Positions 1 to 11,476 of a stretch of DNA of 64,000 nt are shown here, piece by piece; the stretch's first letter is position 1, and each line of letters begins with the position of its first letter. The stretch spans positions 4,223,044 to 4,287,043 of the forward strand of contig VFFE01007486.1 of the NCBI GenBank assembly GCA_008921705.1, read 5' to 3'. The notes under the pieces are model-generated. The model had not been told where the DNA came from, did no database searches, and saw only the letters and a list, made by a program, of their open reading frames with translations. Source of the DNA: Burhinus oedicnemus (Eukaryota; Chordata; Aves; Charadriiformes; Burhinidae). The translations under genes were made by a program, and so were the position numbers.

Positions 1-402
1 AGCTTTGTTAGCACTTTTATGATAAAATAATGGAGTGCAATGAGTTACAGAGCTCTAATTTACCCATTAGGCTCACTGACAAGGGGGCTCTCCCAGCTTC
101 ACTGAAGTCAATGAGGAGACCACCAGCAGCTGTGTCAGTGTCCTCGAAGAGACCTCAGACTGTTCTCTGGCTCTGAAGCTGAGTAACATGGCCCAGCTTG
201 TGCCCATGTCTCAGTGCCTTCCTTGCGCACCAGGCAGGGCAACCGCATCCAAACTGCCAGCAGGAAATGTCCCGTGGCACATGGAGTCCCAGGGCTGGGA
301 GCTGCGCCCATGCCTCACTGGCAAGTGCTAGCGTGGCCCCAAGTTGTGGCCAGGACTGTGCGAAGGGTTGTATGGTTTGGGTGATCCTGGACTAGCCCTT
401 AG
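1..402. other. Unrecognised noncoding sequence
   Basis: No gene or repeat is recognised. The stretch is somewhat richer in G and C than the DNA that follows. Short ORFs here have no recognisable protein features. A phrase resembling an old amniote repeat (ACTGAAGTCAATG, near 102) is present but too short to call. Confidence 0.5.
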
Positions 403-558
403 AGTCATAGAACGGTTTGGGTTGGAAGGGACCATTAAAGGTCATCTAGTCCAACCCCCCTGCAATGGGGTGGGATATCTTCACCTAGATCAGGTCGCTC
501 AGAGCCCCATCCAACCTGACCTTGAATGTTTCCAGGGATGGGACAGCTACAGACCTTG
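403..558 (-). mobile_element. CR1 LINE, 3' end fragment (5'-truncated)
   Basis: The plus strand reads as the reverse complement of an avian CR1 3' end. It begins at the tail (AGTCATAGAACGGTTTGGG), continues through GGTTGGAAGGGACC, a CATCTAGTCCAACCCCCCTG segment and CATCCAACCTGACCTTGAA, and fades after CCAGGGATGGGA. The element is therefore on the minus strand and truncated to roughly its last 150 bp, as most CR1 copies are. It holds only 3' untranslated sequence. A 134-residue minus-strand ORF overlaps it and is spurious. CR1 is the dominant LINE of birds, so this also supports the taxonomic call. Confidence 0.95.
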
Positions 559-1347
559 ACTTTGTACTCTGGACCTTTTTTATTTACTAGTAAAGACATA
601 GCTAATGAGAGTTGCATCAGACCAAAACATTGGAGTAGTTTCCCAGGGAAACGCAAAGCATGTGATAAACATTTCTGTTCAAGTAATGAGTTAACAGAAT
701 TACATCTATCCGACAATGCCAAAATGTCACTTCTGTTTCTGATGGCCTGCAGAGACAACATAGCACTGGGCTGGGAATTAATATCTGTTCTTTCACTAAA
801 ATAATGCAAGGACAAAATCTGCAAATACTGAGCTTTCACAACTGTTTAAAGACCATACTTTTATTTGCAAGTTTTTTTAAAAACACAAATGTGAAACCTT
901 TTACATAGATAACCACAGTAACTAAAGATACACATTTTCAATTCAAGTTTATTCATTATCAGGGCTGGCAGTTCAACTTTAATTTCAAAATCAAGTAAGT
1001 CTGTATGGAACTAGTTCAGAAAGAATAAAAAAAGAGAAATGTCAGCAAAGATGCATTTTATAAGAGCAAGGTGGACAGCACAGTTGAGAGGTTATAACAA
1101 AAAATTAATATATCAGACCAAACCAGTTGAGGCAGTGATTGGATGGTCTGAACTTTAAGAAACTGAAGCAAGTATAAAGTGAGACAAGGCCTTTCAAATT
1201 CTGCATGACCTCAGATGTTGGTGCAGAAGCATTTTTGTTGTGTCACCAGAGTCACAGGAGCTATGGTCTCACATGATGGAATTGATAATTGTATTTGTGC
1301 CAGGAAGCTATACTTTTTAATGACTTTACAGTTCCTCTCATACTGTT
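559..1347. other. Unrecognised AT-rich noncoding sequence
   Basis: No repeat family or coding segment is recognised. Short A and T runs occur. The sequence is unique within the window until position 1348, where the block repeated after the assembly gap begins. Confidence 0.5.
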
Positions 1348-2676
1348 TGTTTGTTTTTTTTAAACTATTCATGCTTATTATGGAAATGATTGAGGACAAC
1401 CAAGAGCAGGGCCAGGCTGTGGTAGTCACCCTGCCAAGAGAGAGTTTGTAGGCTGAATAAAGTTACCTGAGAAAAAAATAACACCAAGAGCTGTCCTCAT
1501 CCCTGCGTGATGATGAGAAGCAGCGGGTGCCTGCTCTCCCTAAGCAGAGAGCAGGGATGTCCCCTCCTTAGCATAGTGATTAACAAGGCCTGCACAACCA
1601 GCAATGTGTCTAGGAGAGTCCACGAGCACGGCTCACAGAGGCCAATGAGAAACCTCAAGGACAAGAATGAACTGTGAACCCTTTCTTCTTGCCTGCCTCC
1701 CCCTCACTCCTGGCTGGAGGGAGAAGGACTTTTCTGGTTGTGATCCATAGCTTTGAGCTTCTCTTTCAAACGTAATGGCCTTACATTGCTGCTTTTGAGA
1801 AAACAAGCTGGCCTTGCTTTTTTCTTTCAGTCTAATTGAGAAGGTGGGGTGAGTATAGGTGATATGACTATGCAGTACAGTAATGGCTAGAGTACCTGAT
1901 GAAATGTGGAAATCCTGGGATTCAGTAATTTTTTCAGTTGAGGAGTTTTAACCTGCACATCCTATACATCCCAGAAAGTGGACTAAAACCTTATTGTAGG
2001 TGAAGGATACTCTCTGTCCCCACTATTGAAACTGGGCTTTACTCTAAAAGGAGGCAGTGACAGCAGTCCTTCCATAGCTGGAGGTGTTTGTAAGAAAGTG
2101 ATGGCACTCATGGCATTTTGTGAGGACCTCCACCAGCTGCATGGGCAGTGCATGTGCTAAACCCAGGGCAACCTCATCCCACAGCTGTTTGTCTGCTCGG
2201 ATGAACATCTGGATCTCGGGGCTGGGTGCAAGAGCAGAGTCAAGTGACTGGTTCTCTTAAAACTGAGGTGCTTCAAAGCATGACCAACAGCGTAGCTTTT
2301 AAGCAGAAGGGAAACTTTAGAATAAAATTTAAAAAAAACCCAGAAAATGCTTAATAAAATACATCAAATTGATGGGAATTGTTTCAACATTGGAATGTTT
2401 TCCTGGATCAGGGCCTCCAAGACTGTACAGGCAAGATCTCAATACTTCAGGCAAACTATCCACTAGAAGTCAGTAATCAGCAATCACTATACAGAATCTA
2501 TTACTCTAATAAAGTCTTTATTTACTTTATTTGCATTAAAGTAACATGAAAGAAATAAAATGTCAGACTGTGCACAGTGTTATTTTTAAGAGGGTCAAAT
2601 GAGGAAATGATAATGTATGGTACAGTAGGAAATGCAAATAGATTCTGAGACAATTCCTGGAATTTCTGGCCTGTGA
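1348..2676. repeat. Duplicated block, copy 1 (1,329 bp)
   Basis: This block recurs at a constant offset of 1,562 bp as 2910-4238 with no net insertion or deletion. By eye, about the first 810 bp are identical. About a dozen substitutions lie between roughly 2162 and 2630, for example CAACCTC to CAATCTC and CTTTATTTGC to CCTTATTTGC. No gene is recognised inside. Copy 1 ends at CCTGTGA and is followed by 51 bp absent from copy 2 and then by an LTR. I read it as the true locus, with copy 2 the allelic or artefactual partner. Confidence 0.9.
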
Positions 2677-2722
2677 AACATTGTCAAATACTGAAGTATG
2701 AATAACTGCTAGAATGGGTACT

Positions 2723-2727
2723 GTAAA
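2723..2727. repeat. Target site duplication GTAAA, left
   Basis: GTAAA directly precedes the LTR start TGTCCTGGTTTG and matches GTAAA at 4289-4293 directly after the LTR end. A 5-bp duplication is usual for class III (ERVL-type) endogenous retroviral insertions. Confidence 0.8.
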
Positions 2728-2889
2728 TGTCCTGGTTTGAGGTAAAACAGGACCAATTTTTGTTCAGTAACTTTTCTTTTTAGCTAGGCCTCTTCTAACT
2801 GCTGAAATTAACAGCATGTTTTGCAGAAAACTGTTCGCTCTCAGAGTGATAAGACCCATGTTTATAGCTGAGGCCAAGGAACGGTATGC
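2728..2889 (+). mobile_element. Avian ERV LTR, 5' portion (cut by assembly gap)
   Basis: The segment opens with TGTCCTGGTTTG, the start of a widespread class of bird endogenous retrovirus LTRs. It continues for 162 bp until the sequence gap. Its inverted terminal partner, CAAACCACGACA, is found at 4277-4288, and GTAAA duplications flank the pair. No internal retroviral coding sequence is visible on either side of the gap, so a solitary LTR is the simplest reading, though the length lost in the gap is unknown. Strand is assigned from comparison with remembered LTR consensus starts; both ends are near-palindromic, so orientation is only moderately certain. Confidence 0.8.
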
Positions 2890-2909
2890 NNNNNNNNNNN
2901 NNNNNNNNN
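2890..2909. other. Assembly gap (20 Ns)
   Basis: A run of exactly 20 N characters lies inside the LTR. The sequence to the right restarts at the equivalent of position 1348, so the two contigs overlap rather than abut. A short fixed-size gap is what scaffolders often insert when neighbouring contigs are predicted to overlap. Confidence 0.98.
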
Positions 2910-4238
2910 TGTTTGTTTTTTTTAAACTATTCATGCTTATTATGGAAATGATTGAGGACAACCAAGAGCAGGGCCAGGCTGTGGTAGTCACCCTGCCAAG
3001 AGAGAGTTTGTAGGCTGAATAAAGTTACCTGAGAAAAAAATAACACCAAGAGCTGTCCTCATCCCTGCGTGATGATGAGAAGCAGCGGGTGCCTGCTCTC
3101 CCTAAGCAGAGAGCAGGGATGTCCCCTCCTTAGCATAGTGATTAACAAGGCCTGCACAACCAGCAATGTGTCTAGGAGAGTCCACGAGCACGGCTCACAG
3201 AGGCCAATGAGAAACCTCAAGGACAAGAATGAACTGTGAACCCTTTCTTCTTGCCTGCCTCCCCCTCACTCCTGGCTGGAGGGAGAAGGACTTTTCTGGT
3301 TGTGATCCATAGCTTTGAGCTTCTCTTTCAAACGTAATGGCCTTACATTGCTGCTTTTGAGAAAACAAGCTGGCCTTGCTTTTTTCTTTCAGTCTAATTG
3401 AGAAGGTGGGGTGAGTATAGGTGATATGACTATGCAGTACAGTAATGGCTAGAGTACCTGATGAAATGTGGAAATCCTGGGATTCAGTAATTTTTTCAGT
3501 TGAGGAGTTTTAACCTGCACATCCTATACATCCCAGAAAGTGGACTAAAACCTTATTGTAGGTGAAGGATACTCTCTGTCCCCACTATTGAAACTGGGCT
3601 TTACTCTAAAAGGAGGCAGTGACAGCAGTCCTTCCATAGCTGGAGGTGTTTGTAAGAAAGTGATGGCACTCATGGCATTTTGTGAGGACCTCCACCAGCT
3701 GCATGGGCAGTGCATGTGCTAAATCCAGGGCAATCTCATCCCACAGCTGTTTGTCTGCTCGGATGAATATCTGGATCCCGGGGCTGGGTGCAAGAGCAGA
3801 GTCAAGTGACCAGTTCTCTTAAAACTGAGGTGCTTCAAAGCATGACCAACAGCGTAGCTTTTAAGCAGAAGGGAAACTTTAAAATAAAATTTAAAAAAAC
3901 CCCAGCAAATGCTTAATAAAATACATCAAATTGATGGGAATTGTTTCAACATTGGAATGTTTTCCTGGATCAGGGCCTCCAAGACTTTACAGGCAAGATC
4001 TCAATACTTCAGGCAAACTATCCACTAGAAGTCAGTAATCAGCAATCACTATACAGAATCTATTACTCTAATAAAGTCTTTATTTACCTTATTTGCATTA
4101 AAGTAACATGAAAGAAATAAAATGTCAGACTGTGCACAGTGTTATTTTTAAGAGGGTCAAATGAGGAAATGATAATGTATGGTACAATAGGAAATGCAAA
4201 TAGATTCTGAGACAATTCCTGGAATTTCTGGCCTGTGA
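2910..4238. repeat. Duplicated block, copy 2 (probable false or allelic duplication)
   Basis: This is the same sequence as 1348-2676, starting at the first base after the gap and ending at CCTGTGA. It then joins directly to the LTR 3' end at 4239, skipping the 51 bp and the LTR start seen after copy 1. The block occupies what should be LTR interior between matching target duplications, which a genuine tandem duplication would not readily produce. Allelic contigs placed in series, the second carrying a deletion or a misjoin, explain it better. Confidence 0.9.
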
Positions 4239-4288
4239 GAGCATCTGTCGTTCCACCGGATTAGGCCAATTTGGCCCAAACCACGACA
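4239..4288 (+). mobile_element. Avian ERV LTR, 3' portion
   Basis: The segment ends in CCAAACCACGACA, the near inverse of the LTR start at 2728, and is followed at once by GTAAA. It is the right end of the same LTR insertion, separated from its left end by the gap and the repeated block. Confidence 0.8.
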
Positions 4289-4293
4289 GTAAA
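4289..4293. repeat. Target site duplication GTAAA, right
   Basis: This matches GTAAA at 2723-2727 and marks the right edge of the LTR insertion. Confidence 0.8.
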
Positions 4294-7200
4294 TCACTAT
4301 TTGTTATTGGTGATTCTAACAAATAAAGGAACAACTGTAGAGGTCTTATTTCTGGCCTAAGATTCAGGAAAATGTACCCTCGGTAAATCAGAATATGATG
4401 ACAGTCCCTAAAAGGGAAGTGGTCACTTCTTGTAAATCACCAGATTTTTAGCTTCCTTTTTACAATCAGCTCCTTCTAGCAATCTCACAAATGCAGAATA
4501 GAAGTGTGATTTCCTGTGATCTACTTTTTCTTTTTTTTTCTCTAGAATGCATTGACCACAAATGCTTAAAGGTCTTGTTTGACTTTCATCGTTGATGCTG
4601 GAGAAAAAAAATAAAACTCATACGTTCGTCTTCTATGGTACATATAACAGCACTGGAATATTTGTGGAGCAGAGTCATCATTTGGCTCTGAACACCAAAA
4701 GAATATTCATTCAGCCTTTGAGCATAATATAATCTAAAGAGGGACAAGTGAGATTTCAAAAGGTAAGACTTCTCCCTACCCCAAATTTCTGCTTCTAATT
4801 AACTGCAACTCAATGTGAAAGTTCCTTTCATTTCCTTTCCTCCCCTTTTCCTGTCAGTCTGGGAACATTAAATGCTGCACCAGCACTGAAGAAGAAGCTG
4901 TTTGTCATCAGTCTCTGCAGAATGCTGCCATTATGCCTAGTAACATTGGCATATTTATCACACTTGGCAAATTGCTCCTGTCACCACTGGATGCTGTTCA
5001 CCTTCATTTTAATGTGTTCTTTCCACTCAGCTCTAAATAAACAAAACAGCAGTTTTGTGATGTCTACTTTTCTTGTTAAGACACAAATGCCCCAATTACA
5101 CATCAATAGAAATGCCTGGGACACCTTTTTGAAACGTATCTCTGTTTATCACGGGGATTATTACATTTTCAAGAAGGATTTTCTCCCAGATTTATGGCAT
5201 GAAGTTTGGTCTAATTGACTTTACTGATCTAAAACCTTTACTGAAACAGCAAGTCAGAAGGTCCTTCATCGCTTGTTATTTAGGTCTGAGTTTGCTTGTG
5301 GTTTTCCAATGTAATCACTAACTGAGGTGGTAAGATTTACAGAGAAGCCCCAAGAGTAATGGAAGCAACATTTACTATGGGTGGGCTAAATAATTAGCAC
5401 ACTCTGAGGAGCTGCCTGAGTTTCCTCTACCTTCTTCCCATCAATATTTCATTGGGTGGTGCTTCCAGCTGAGGCACATCAATTCATTTCAGAACACATA
5501 GGTCAGAGCCCACATTGCACCATAGGGTGAAGATACAGCTGATAAATGCTTGCCTGCGATTTTGTTCTCTTGGGAAAGAGGACGAAAAAGATCTCCCACA
5601 ATTAATGGGGAAAAAATAATGGGGTGCGTGTACTCAGGTGTTTCTGCATAGCAGACATTTATAGACTGGTTCAGTTGGATGCTGCCCAAAGGCTATGTCT
5701 CTCTGAGTCCTACCAGCATGGTTAAGCTGGTGCACCTCAGACTTGTTGTTGCTTTTGTCTTCTTATTCTTGCTATCCACCTTGTAACTCTGAACACTGCT
5801 TTCAAGTCTTGATTGCTTATAAAAAGCAACCTATGGTAGTAGTAGATAGTAACACAGCTTACACACAAAAACAGCATTGGAAACAAATATATTATGAAGA
5901 TTTGGGGAAAAAATAATTTTAAAACATAGTATTAATACTTCTGCTTAAAATGTGAACTAGACTTTCTCTGAGGCTCAAGAAAATTTGATTGAACACTACT
6001 CTTCCATACCTATCCTGTCACTCACTAAATATCCTTGTCTGCTCTTATATTTTCTGGTGTTAATCAGAAGCAGAAGTAAAATACTGATGCGCTGAAATAA
6101 ATGTTACTCTGAAACTTTTTTCCCCATCTTAATACAAATAAGGAAGTACCAGAAATTTCATTTGAAAGACAACTGTTGCAAAATTTCTAACACAATTTTG
6201 CAGACCAAGGAGATTAAAATACAGAAGTTACAGATGAAGAGCTGTTGTTTGGGTGCTTATTACAGCTCAGGGTTTGTGAAAATATCCAATGCTAGACAGT
6301 GTATTTTAATGTTTAAGGTTTTGGAAGTTCAGCTTAAAGCTCCAAGCTTTCCCATACTGCAAATTCAGATCATTGCTTGTTTCTGAAAGGCAGTATCTCT
6401 CTCTCAAATAACTTTGGGTAGCTATCTGTCATCTTCATAACATATGAATATTTGGAGTAATTGTTCATCATGCTAGTGTGATAACTGTGAAAACTGCTTC
6501 AAACTGTGAATTTTATGTTGCACTCTCCATCACTATGCTGATAGCTATGAAAGAAAAGATAGTAAACAAGTCTGCAATTTTAAACAATTTTAACATATTG
6601 CTGCTACCATTTCTGTTAACCATACAAAAAGATATTTATACTCAAGTGTTAATGAGCAACAGATACACATGCCACCTCTGTAGATCTTTGCAAAAAAAGC
6701 TACTAACACAAATTGCTTTTATCTGAACAGGGGTAAAATATTGCAATGTCCCTAGCATACTATGTAGCAAAACTGGCAAAAAATTATTACTGCCCACATG
6801 GCAGATATTACTACCTTCATTATGTAAGAAATTTATGTAAGATAAAGTAAAATGTGATACCCAGCACTGAAGCTGTTGTAACTAATAATTACAGTGTTTA
6901 CAGTGGCATCTTGTTCATTGTTTCTTAATTGAAGTGAGTAACGTCTTATTTTTTTATTCCAAAATGCACACAATTTTTTTGTTGTTTTGAATAATTCTGA
7001 GCAGTAATAAAATGCCAGTTGCTGGGTAACTTATAGCCTGTCTCTAGAACACCAGTGGCTAATTCCCACGTCAGACCTCGCAGGGCCCTAGAGCTATAGC
7101 TTGAACACACCACGGCACATCGGTGTGATTTCAGTGCTGGAGGTAGGGCTGTGATGGAAAGTGAGCTCCTCCTAGGCATCAACAGCTTTAGAGAGGTTAG

Positions 7201-8128
7201 TCTTCATATATGCTGGTGTACATGATTCTTGAATGAGGTATTTCATGGCAAAGACCCACTTAGCTAAGAAAGGAGGCAATAACGACACAACCTACAGCTC
7301 GACGTAATGGGTTTTTCCTGACAGATTCTGTCTTTGCACGTCAAAAATGTTGTCCCTGATATCCTTTCAGTCCATGACTACTCTATGTTATTAGCTTCTG
7401 GTCATAGCAATAGTGTGCCAAATGCTCCACTGACGTGAGAACAAACACAGAGGCTTATGAAAAAGTCCCACTGTATGACCCAAAACAGAGAATAAACTAA
7501 AGACTCCTCCACAAAGGAGAGACTGCGGCAAGAAGTCATTCTTAAGGCAAGAGGAGAGGAAAAGAGGATGGAAAGGAAATCTTGACCTAGCTACAAGAGG
7601 AAGGCTAATTAAAGATAAGAGAAAAGACAGGGAGGCATCACAATATATCTTGATAACTTTTTGATTGGGAAGATCTAGTCTGGAAAGAAAAAATATGTTA
7701 ATTGTTCATGCCTGTATGTGGGATTGGCTAGTATGAGCAGTGAGTCCTAAATGACCCCCATGTGTAGTCAGTGGTGTTTACGGTCTAGCTGCGTAAAAGA
7801 TTGCTTGCTGGCCTTCATCCTCACCAGATAATTTAATTTCTTCCAGTGCACATCATGCCGTTCTTTAATGAGTTGCTGTGGGTAGAGTGTTAGCCCTTTG
7901 TGTCCCTGTGGGGTGGAAAAACCACAGCTGCATGCCATCGGTATGGGGGCTGCTAGGGATCTGGCTTTGAGGAAAGTCAGAGTGGTCCCAGCACCCGGAT
8001 GCTGGGTGAATGAACACTTCTGGTGATCCCTGTGAGAAGAGCTGCACCGGTTGCTGAAATTTTGTTTATGTTGCTGGTACTAGACAATGGGTGAAAAAAA
8101 GCTTGTTTGGCTTATTTACTTTTTGTAG
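4294..8128. other. Noncoding, intron-like or intergenic sequence
   Basis: AT-rich unique sequence with no recognised repeat family. One segment is worth a note. A strong polypyrimidine tract and AG at 4525-4545 precede a 15-codon open frame that stops at 4593-4595, with AATAAA at 4610-4615, the layout of a short terminal exon. Nothing supports it beyond those signals. ORFs such as 4922-5218 have no recognisable protein features. Confidence 0.5.
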
Positions 8129-8199
8129 GCTCCTTTGCCACCAACAAGAAACCCCTGGAGCGCAGCTTGAAGGATATTGTTAATGGCACCCATACAGAG
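8129..8199 (+). CDS. Probable internal coding exon (71 nt) of an unidentified gene
   Basis: A pyrimidine-rich tract ending TACTTTTTGTAG precedes the segment, and ACAGAG followed by GTGAGTACAG closes it; both are good splice consensus matches. Two frames are stopped. The third is open: two leading bases complete a codon, then 23 full codons read SFATNKKPLERS, LKDIVNGTHTE, ending in phase 0. The choice of codons favours C or G in third position over the first half (GCC ACC AAC AAG, CCC CTG GAG CGC AGC) while the flanks are AT-rich, which is typical of a conserved exon in a large-intron gene. NGT is a possible N-glycosylation sequon. I do not recognise the family. No adjacent exon is certain; the 57-nt segment at 19585 starts in the compatible phase. 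Confidence 0.6.
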
Positions 8200-11100
8200 G
8201 TGAGTACAGTCGGTATTTGTGATCTGTTTCTATTTCCTCACTAAGACTTCTAATCAAACAGCTGTGTAGGCAAGAAGGAGAGAGATCACATTTCACTAGC
8301 ACTGGCTTTGACAGACTTGGAGCTGGAGCTAGAGCTAAAACGGTACATGTCACCAGTTAGAGAGAGCTGGGAGTGAGGTACAGGGTTTGTCTTTCACCTC
8401 ATCTGGGATGTAAAATGATGAGGAACAGATTTAGACACAATCACCCCCTTATCCCATTCTTACTTGAGTGTAGTTGTGGATCTGTGCCTTTCAGCTAGTC
8501 CATTAAAGGTGTGCTTTTGATGATAGCCAGCACTGCTTGGCAAATAAGAAGCAGTATATTGATATTGGCACTATACATAGACCGTTATAGTTTCCATCTA
8601 CAAGGAGCAAAGCAGATGTTTTCGGCTTAGTAACTGTACTTCCCTTAATGCTAAGGGAGAAATAAAACATTTGATGGTTAAAAAAGTATTTATTCTCAGG
8701 TTTGAGCACCTTACAGTTTTCTTCAGGTGATGAATTTCTTTTATAAAAAAATGTAATATACAGAGCCACAATCTGTGTATTGATTGTCTGTGAAAGACAG
8801 GGTATTTTGTATTCTAGATTTTAAAAATCAGAATATAAGAAAGTATTTTTGTAAACAAGAAAGAGATTTTTTTCTTGGTCCTTTATCTTCATGAGTTAAA
8901 CTAATAGTTATTGCACATTGTATTTTCAAGTCACTAAGTCATTTAGCTTCTTGTGCATGTCTCAGATGCGAAATATGATTTTTATTTATGTCATTTTATT
9001 GATGTGGAAGTCAAGAGACGGGTGATGATATTTATTTTACTGATAATAAACTCTTATACAAGAAGTATTAGTACTTGCTGAATTATCCAAGAAAGTTTAC
9101 AGGACACTTTCTTGCTCCCATCCCAGTTTAGTAAACAAACCTGTTTTCAACTTGAGGTAGAGTGTGTGTGGGGGGTTGGGGATGTGTAAACAGAGAGAAA
9201 GACAATGTTCTGAAGTGTCATGTCTTCATCTAAATCACTGCAGCGTACTTTGTAGCAGCAAAAATCAGTTGTTGCAAGCAACTCTTGCAAAAGCTTTTAA
9301 TAGACTCTTGGCTGGGTAAGAAAGAGAACGAGGTTTAGAATGTCATTTATGGTGATCAATAATCTGCACTTCTAGTCTTTTTCTCATGTTTTGGATGAAA
9401 CATCAGGCATGATTTTTTTTGATGCTCTAGGACTTTCACAGGGTCAGAGAAGTTAGCTCGAGTCCTGGGCAAATTCCAGTTGGCACAGCGTACACCGACA
9501 CGGTACTGTTAAATAGACTTATTATTTCTTCTTCATGCTCTGTTCCGCACTTCTCTTCTATGAAATGCTGTTCCAGAGGTTTCATTGCTAAGTGATATTA
9601 TCCCTCTGATATACAGTTTATAAGTCAATTTGTAAAATGTGGTGGTTGCCTTGATCTTCTATGGATTAGAGGTGATCTATAAATAACCACCCTCATTATT
9701 AATATTTTTTTAATTTCACAGCCAGCACTGTCACGTTGCTCAATGAATTACTTTTATAGCTTGTTATTTTGCAGTGCCATGTCTGAGCATGCAAATCAAA
9801 GTTTGGTGGATGAGCTTTCTCCATGGACGGCAAACGTACATGGGGCACAGCAGTAACAGGAGCATTAACAGTGGCAAGATGCCGGGGAGCGAGTTGCAAA
9901 GCCCTTCAGCATTGAACTTGCCTGCATTTATTGAAGTGAATAGCAATTTTTCCACTGACTTTGCAGCTTTGATCAGATCCAGTGTCTGTGGGAAAAAGTC
10001 CACAGGGTTGATTTTTATTAACCTTAGCTCGCAGGGTACTGGTCTTTATTTATTTTTACAGAAGTAGCTGCACTTGATAGTACCTCTCAGTGTCTTCTTA
10101 TATCTGAAATATGATTTTAACAGGAACAGTATTATGATGGCTGAAAAAGAATTACTTGAGGAAACTGGATAATCTAGAACATCTAATGAAACCTCTTACA
10201 GGGGCAGGTCAAATTTAGTTATCCATAAACTGGAGGTAACTTGTTTAGAAAATAATGAGGCAAAAAAGTTAGTTTCTAATGAGCCTGTGGCAACAAAAAA
10301 ATTATTCCTGTGCATATGCCTAACATGTAGCCACATAAAATTTTGAGCTTTTTCATTCACCTCTTTCATGAGCAGCAGCTGAATGATCCCCTGGCATAAA
10401 ATACAGGGTTAAATCTAGGACTCAAAATGTTAGCAAAAAAAGAAAAAAGTTTTCATTTTGCCTTTGAATCCAAGTATAAGATATAATAAAATGCAGTACT
10501 TAGCCATACCATGAGATCATATTCTTTCTTTTTAGCAATTTTTCTTCTTATTTGGTGGTTTTCCTCTTCAGCCATTACAGCTAGAATATGCCTTCCAATA
10601 TTCTGCAGAGAATTTACTCTTACCTATCAAGAGGGGTATTTTTTCTTTTTTATTTCTATTGTGCTGAAAGAAAGTTCCTATGATTATACTGACCTAATTT
10701 TCCGTGTCTAACAACTTTTTGTTTCCTCATTTTACATATCCACGTTGGTGTGGAGCTGGGGGGACCACCTGTTCTGAAAACTGGGTGTCCACTTGGACTC
10801 ACAAAATCACAAACTGTTTTTTAAAATGTAGACCACAACTGTATTTTATAGAGCATTTGTACTGACTATGATGCTTTTCGAAACTCAAGGGCCACTCCAT
10901 TAGATTACACATTTTCAGTGAGATAAACAGTGCTGGTCAGACACATAAATAAAATGTGGGGAATGATGAGACGGGGGTCTAATCTCTCAGGTTGTGCAGA
11001 CTTATTATAAATGATCTCTGTCTCCAACAGATTAGCATTGACATTCCCAGGAAATATGTGTGTTAAGAAGGAATTGAGTGAAGGCTGTTAGTCTTTTGGA

Positions 11101-11433
11101 GAAAAGGACTGAAAGAATACCTGGAAGAAAAAGTGATATGAGAGAAGCTTAGAAACACAAGCAAAAGGAGGTTTGGAAAGGTACTGAGAGCATTATGCTT
11201 AAGCAGCCTGGGTACAGAAATTAGAAAAATGTAAAACTATGACCCATGGGTACAATTTTATTGTTCAGTATAGGGAATAGAAAATTAAACAGTGATATCA
11301 TCAGTGGGAACAAATCTCTGTTGCTCCAAGATCTGGGTTAGAATTGCTGTGTGTAATCACAGATACAGATTGTTAAATATGACAAAAAAACATTCAATAG
11401 ACAATGTTACAGCATTTCCTTCTTGTGAAATTT
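8200..11433. other. Noncoding sequence downstream of the 71-nt exon
   Basis: Begins with the splice donor of the exon at 8129-8199, so at least its left part is likely intron. No repeat family is recognised. A short G and T run (GTGTGTGTGGGGGGTTGGGG) lies at 9163-9182, and an octamer motif ATGCAAAT occurs near 9789. The overlapping ORFs at 9699-10067 on both strands have no recognisable protein features. Confidence 0.5.
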
Positions 11434-11476
11434 TATATATATATATCTCCATATCCATATGCATATATGCATATTT
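11434..11476. repeat. AT simple repeat with 18-bp palindrome
   Basis: A short (TA)n run grades into ATATCC units and then a perfect 18-bp palindrome at 11457-11474 (ATATGCATATATGCATAT). It looks like a degenerate microsatellite. Confidence 0.75.

Noticed and set aside
435..839. 134-residue minus-strand ORF
   Set aside because: Its right-hand codons are CR1 3' untranslated sequence read in reverse and the rest has no recognisable protein character.
1811..1850. Possible 18-nt microexon (TTTCTTTCAG ... GTGAGTAT), present in both block copies
   Set aside because: Two of three frames are stopped and so short a segment between consensus-like sites is expected by chance.
11457..11474. Perfect 18-bp palindrome
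   Set aside because: It lies in an AT microsatellite, where palindromes arise trivially.
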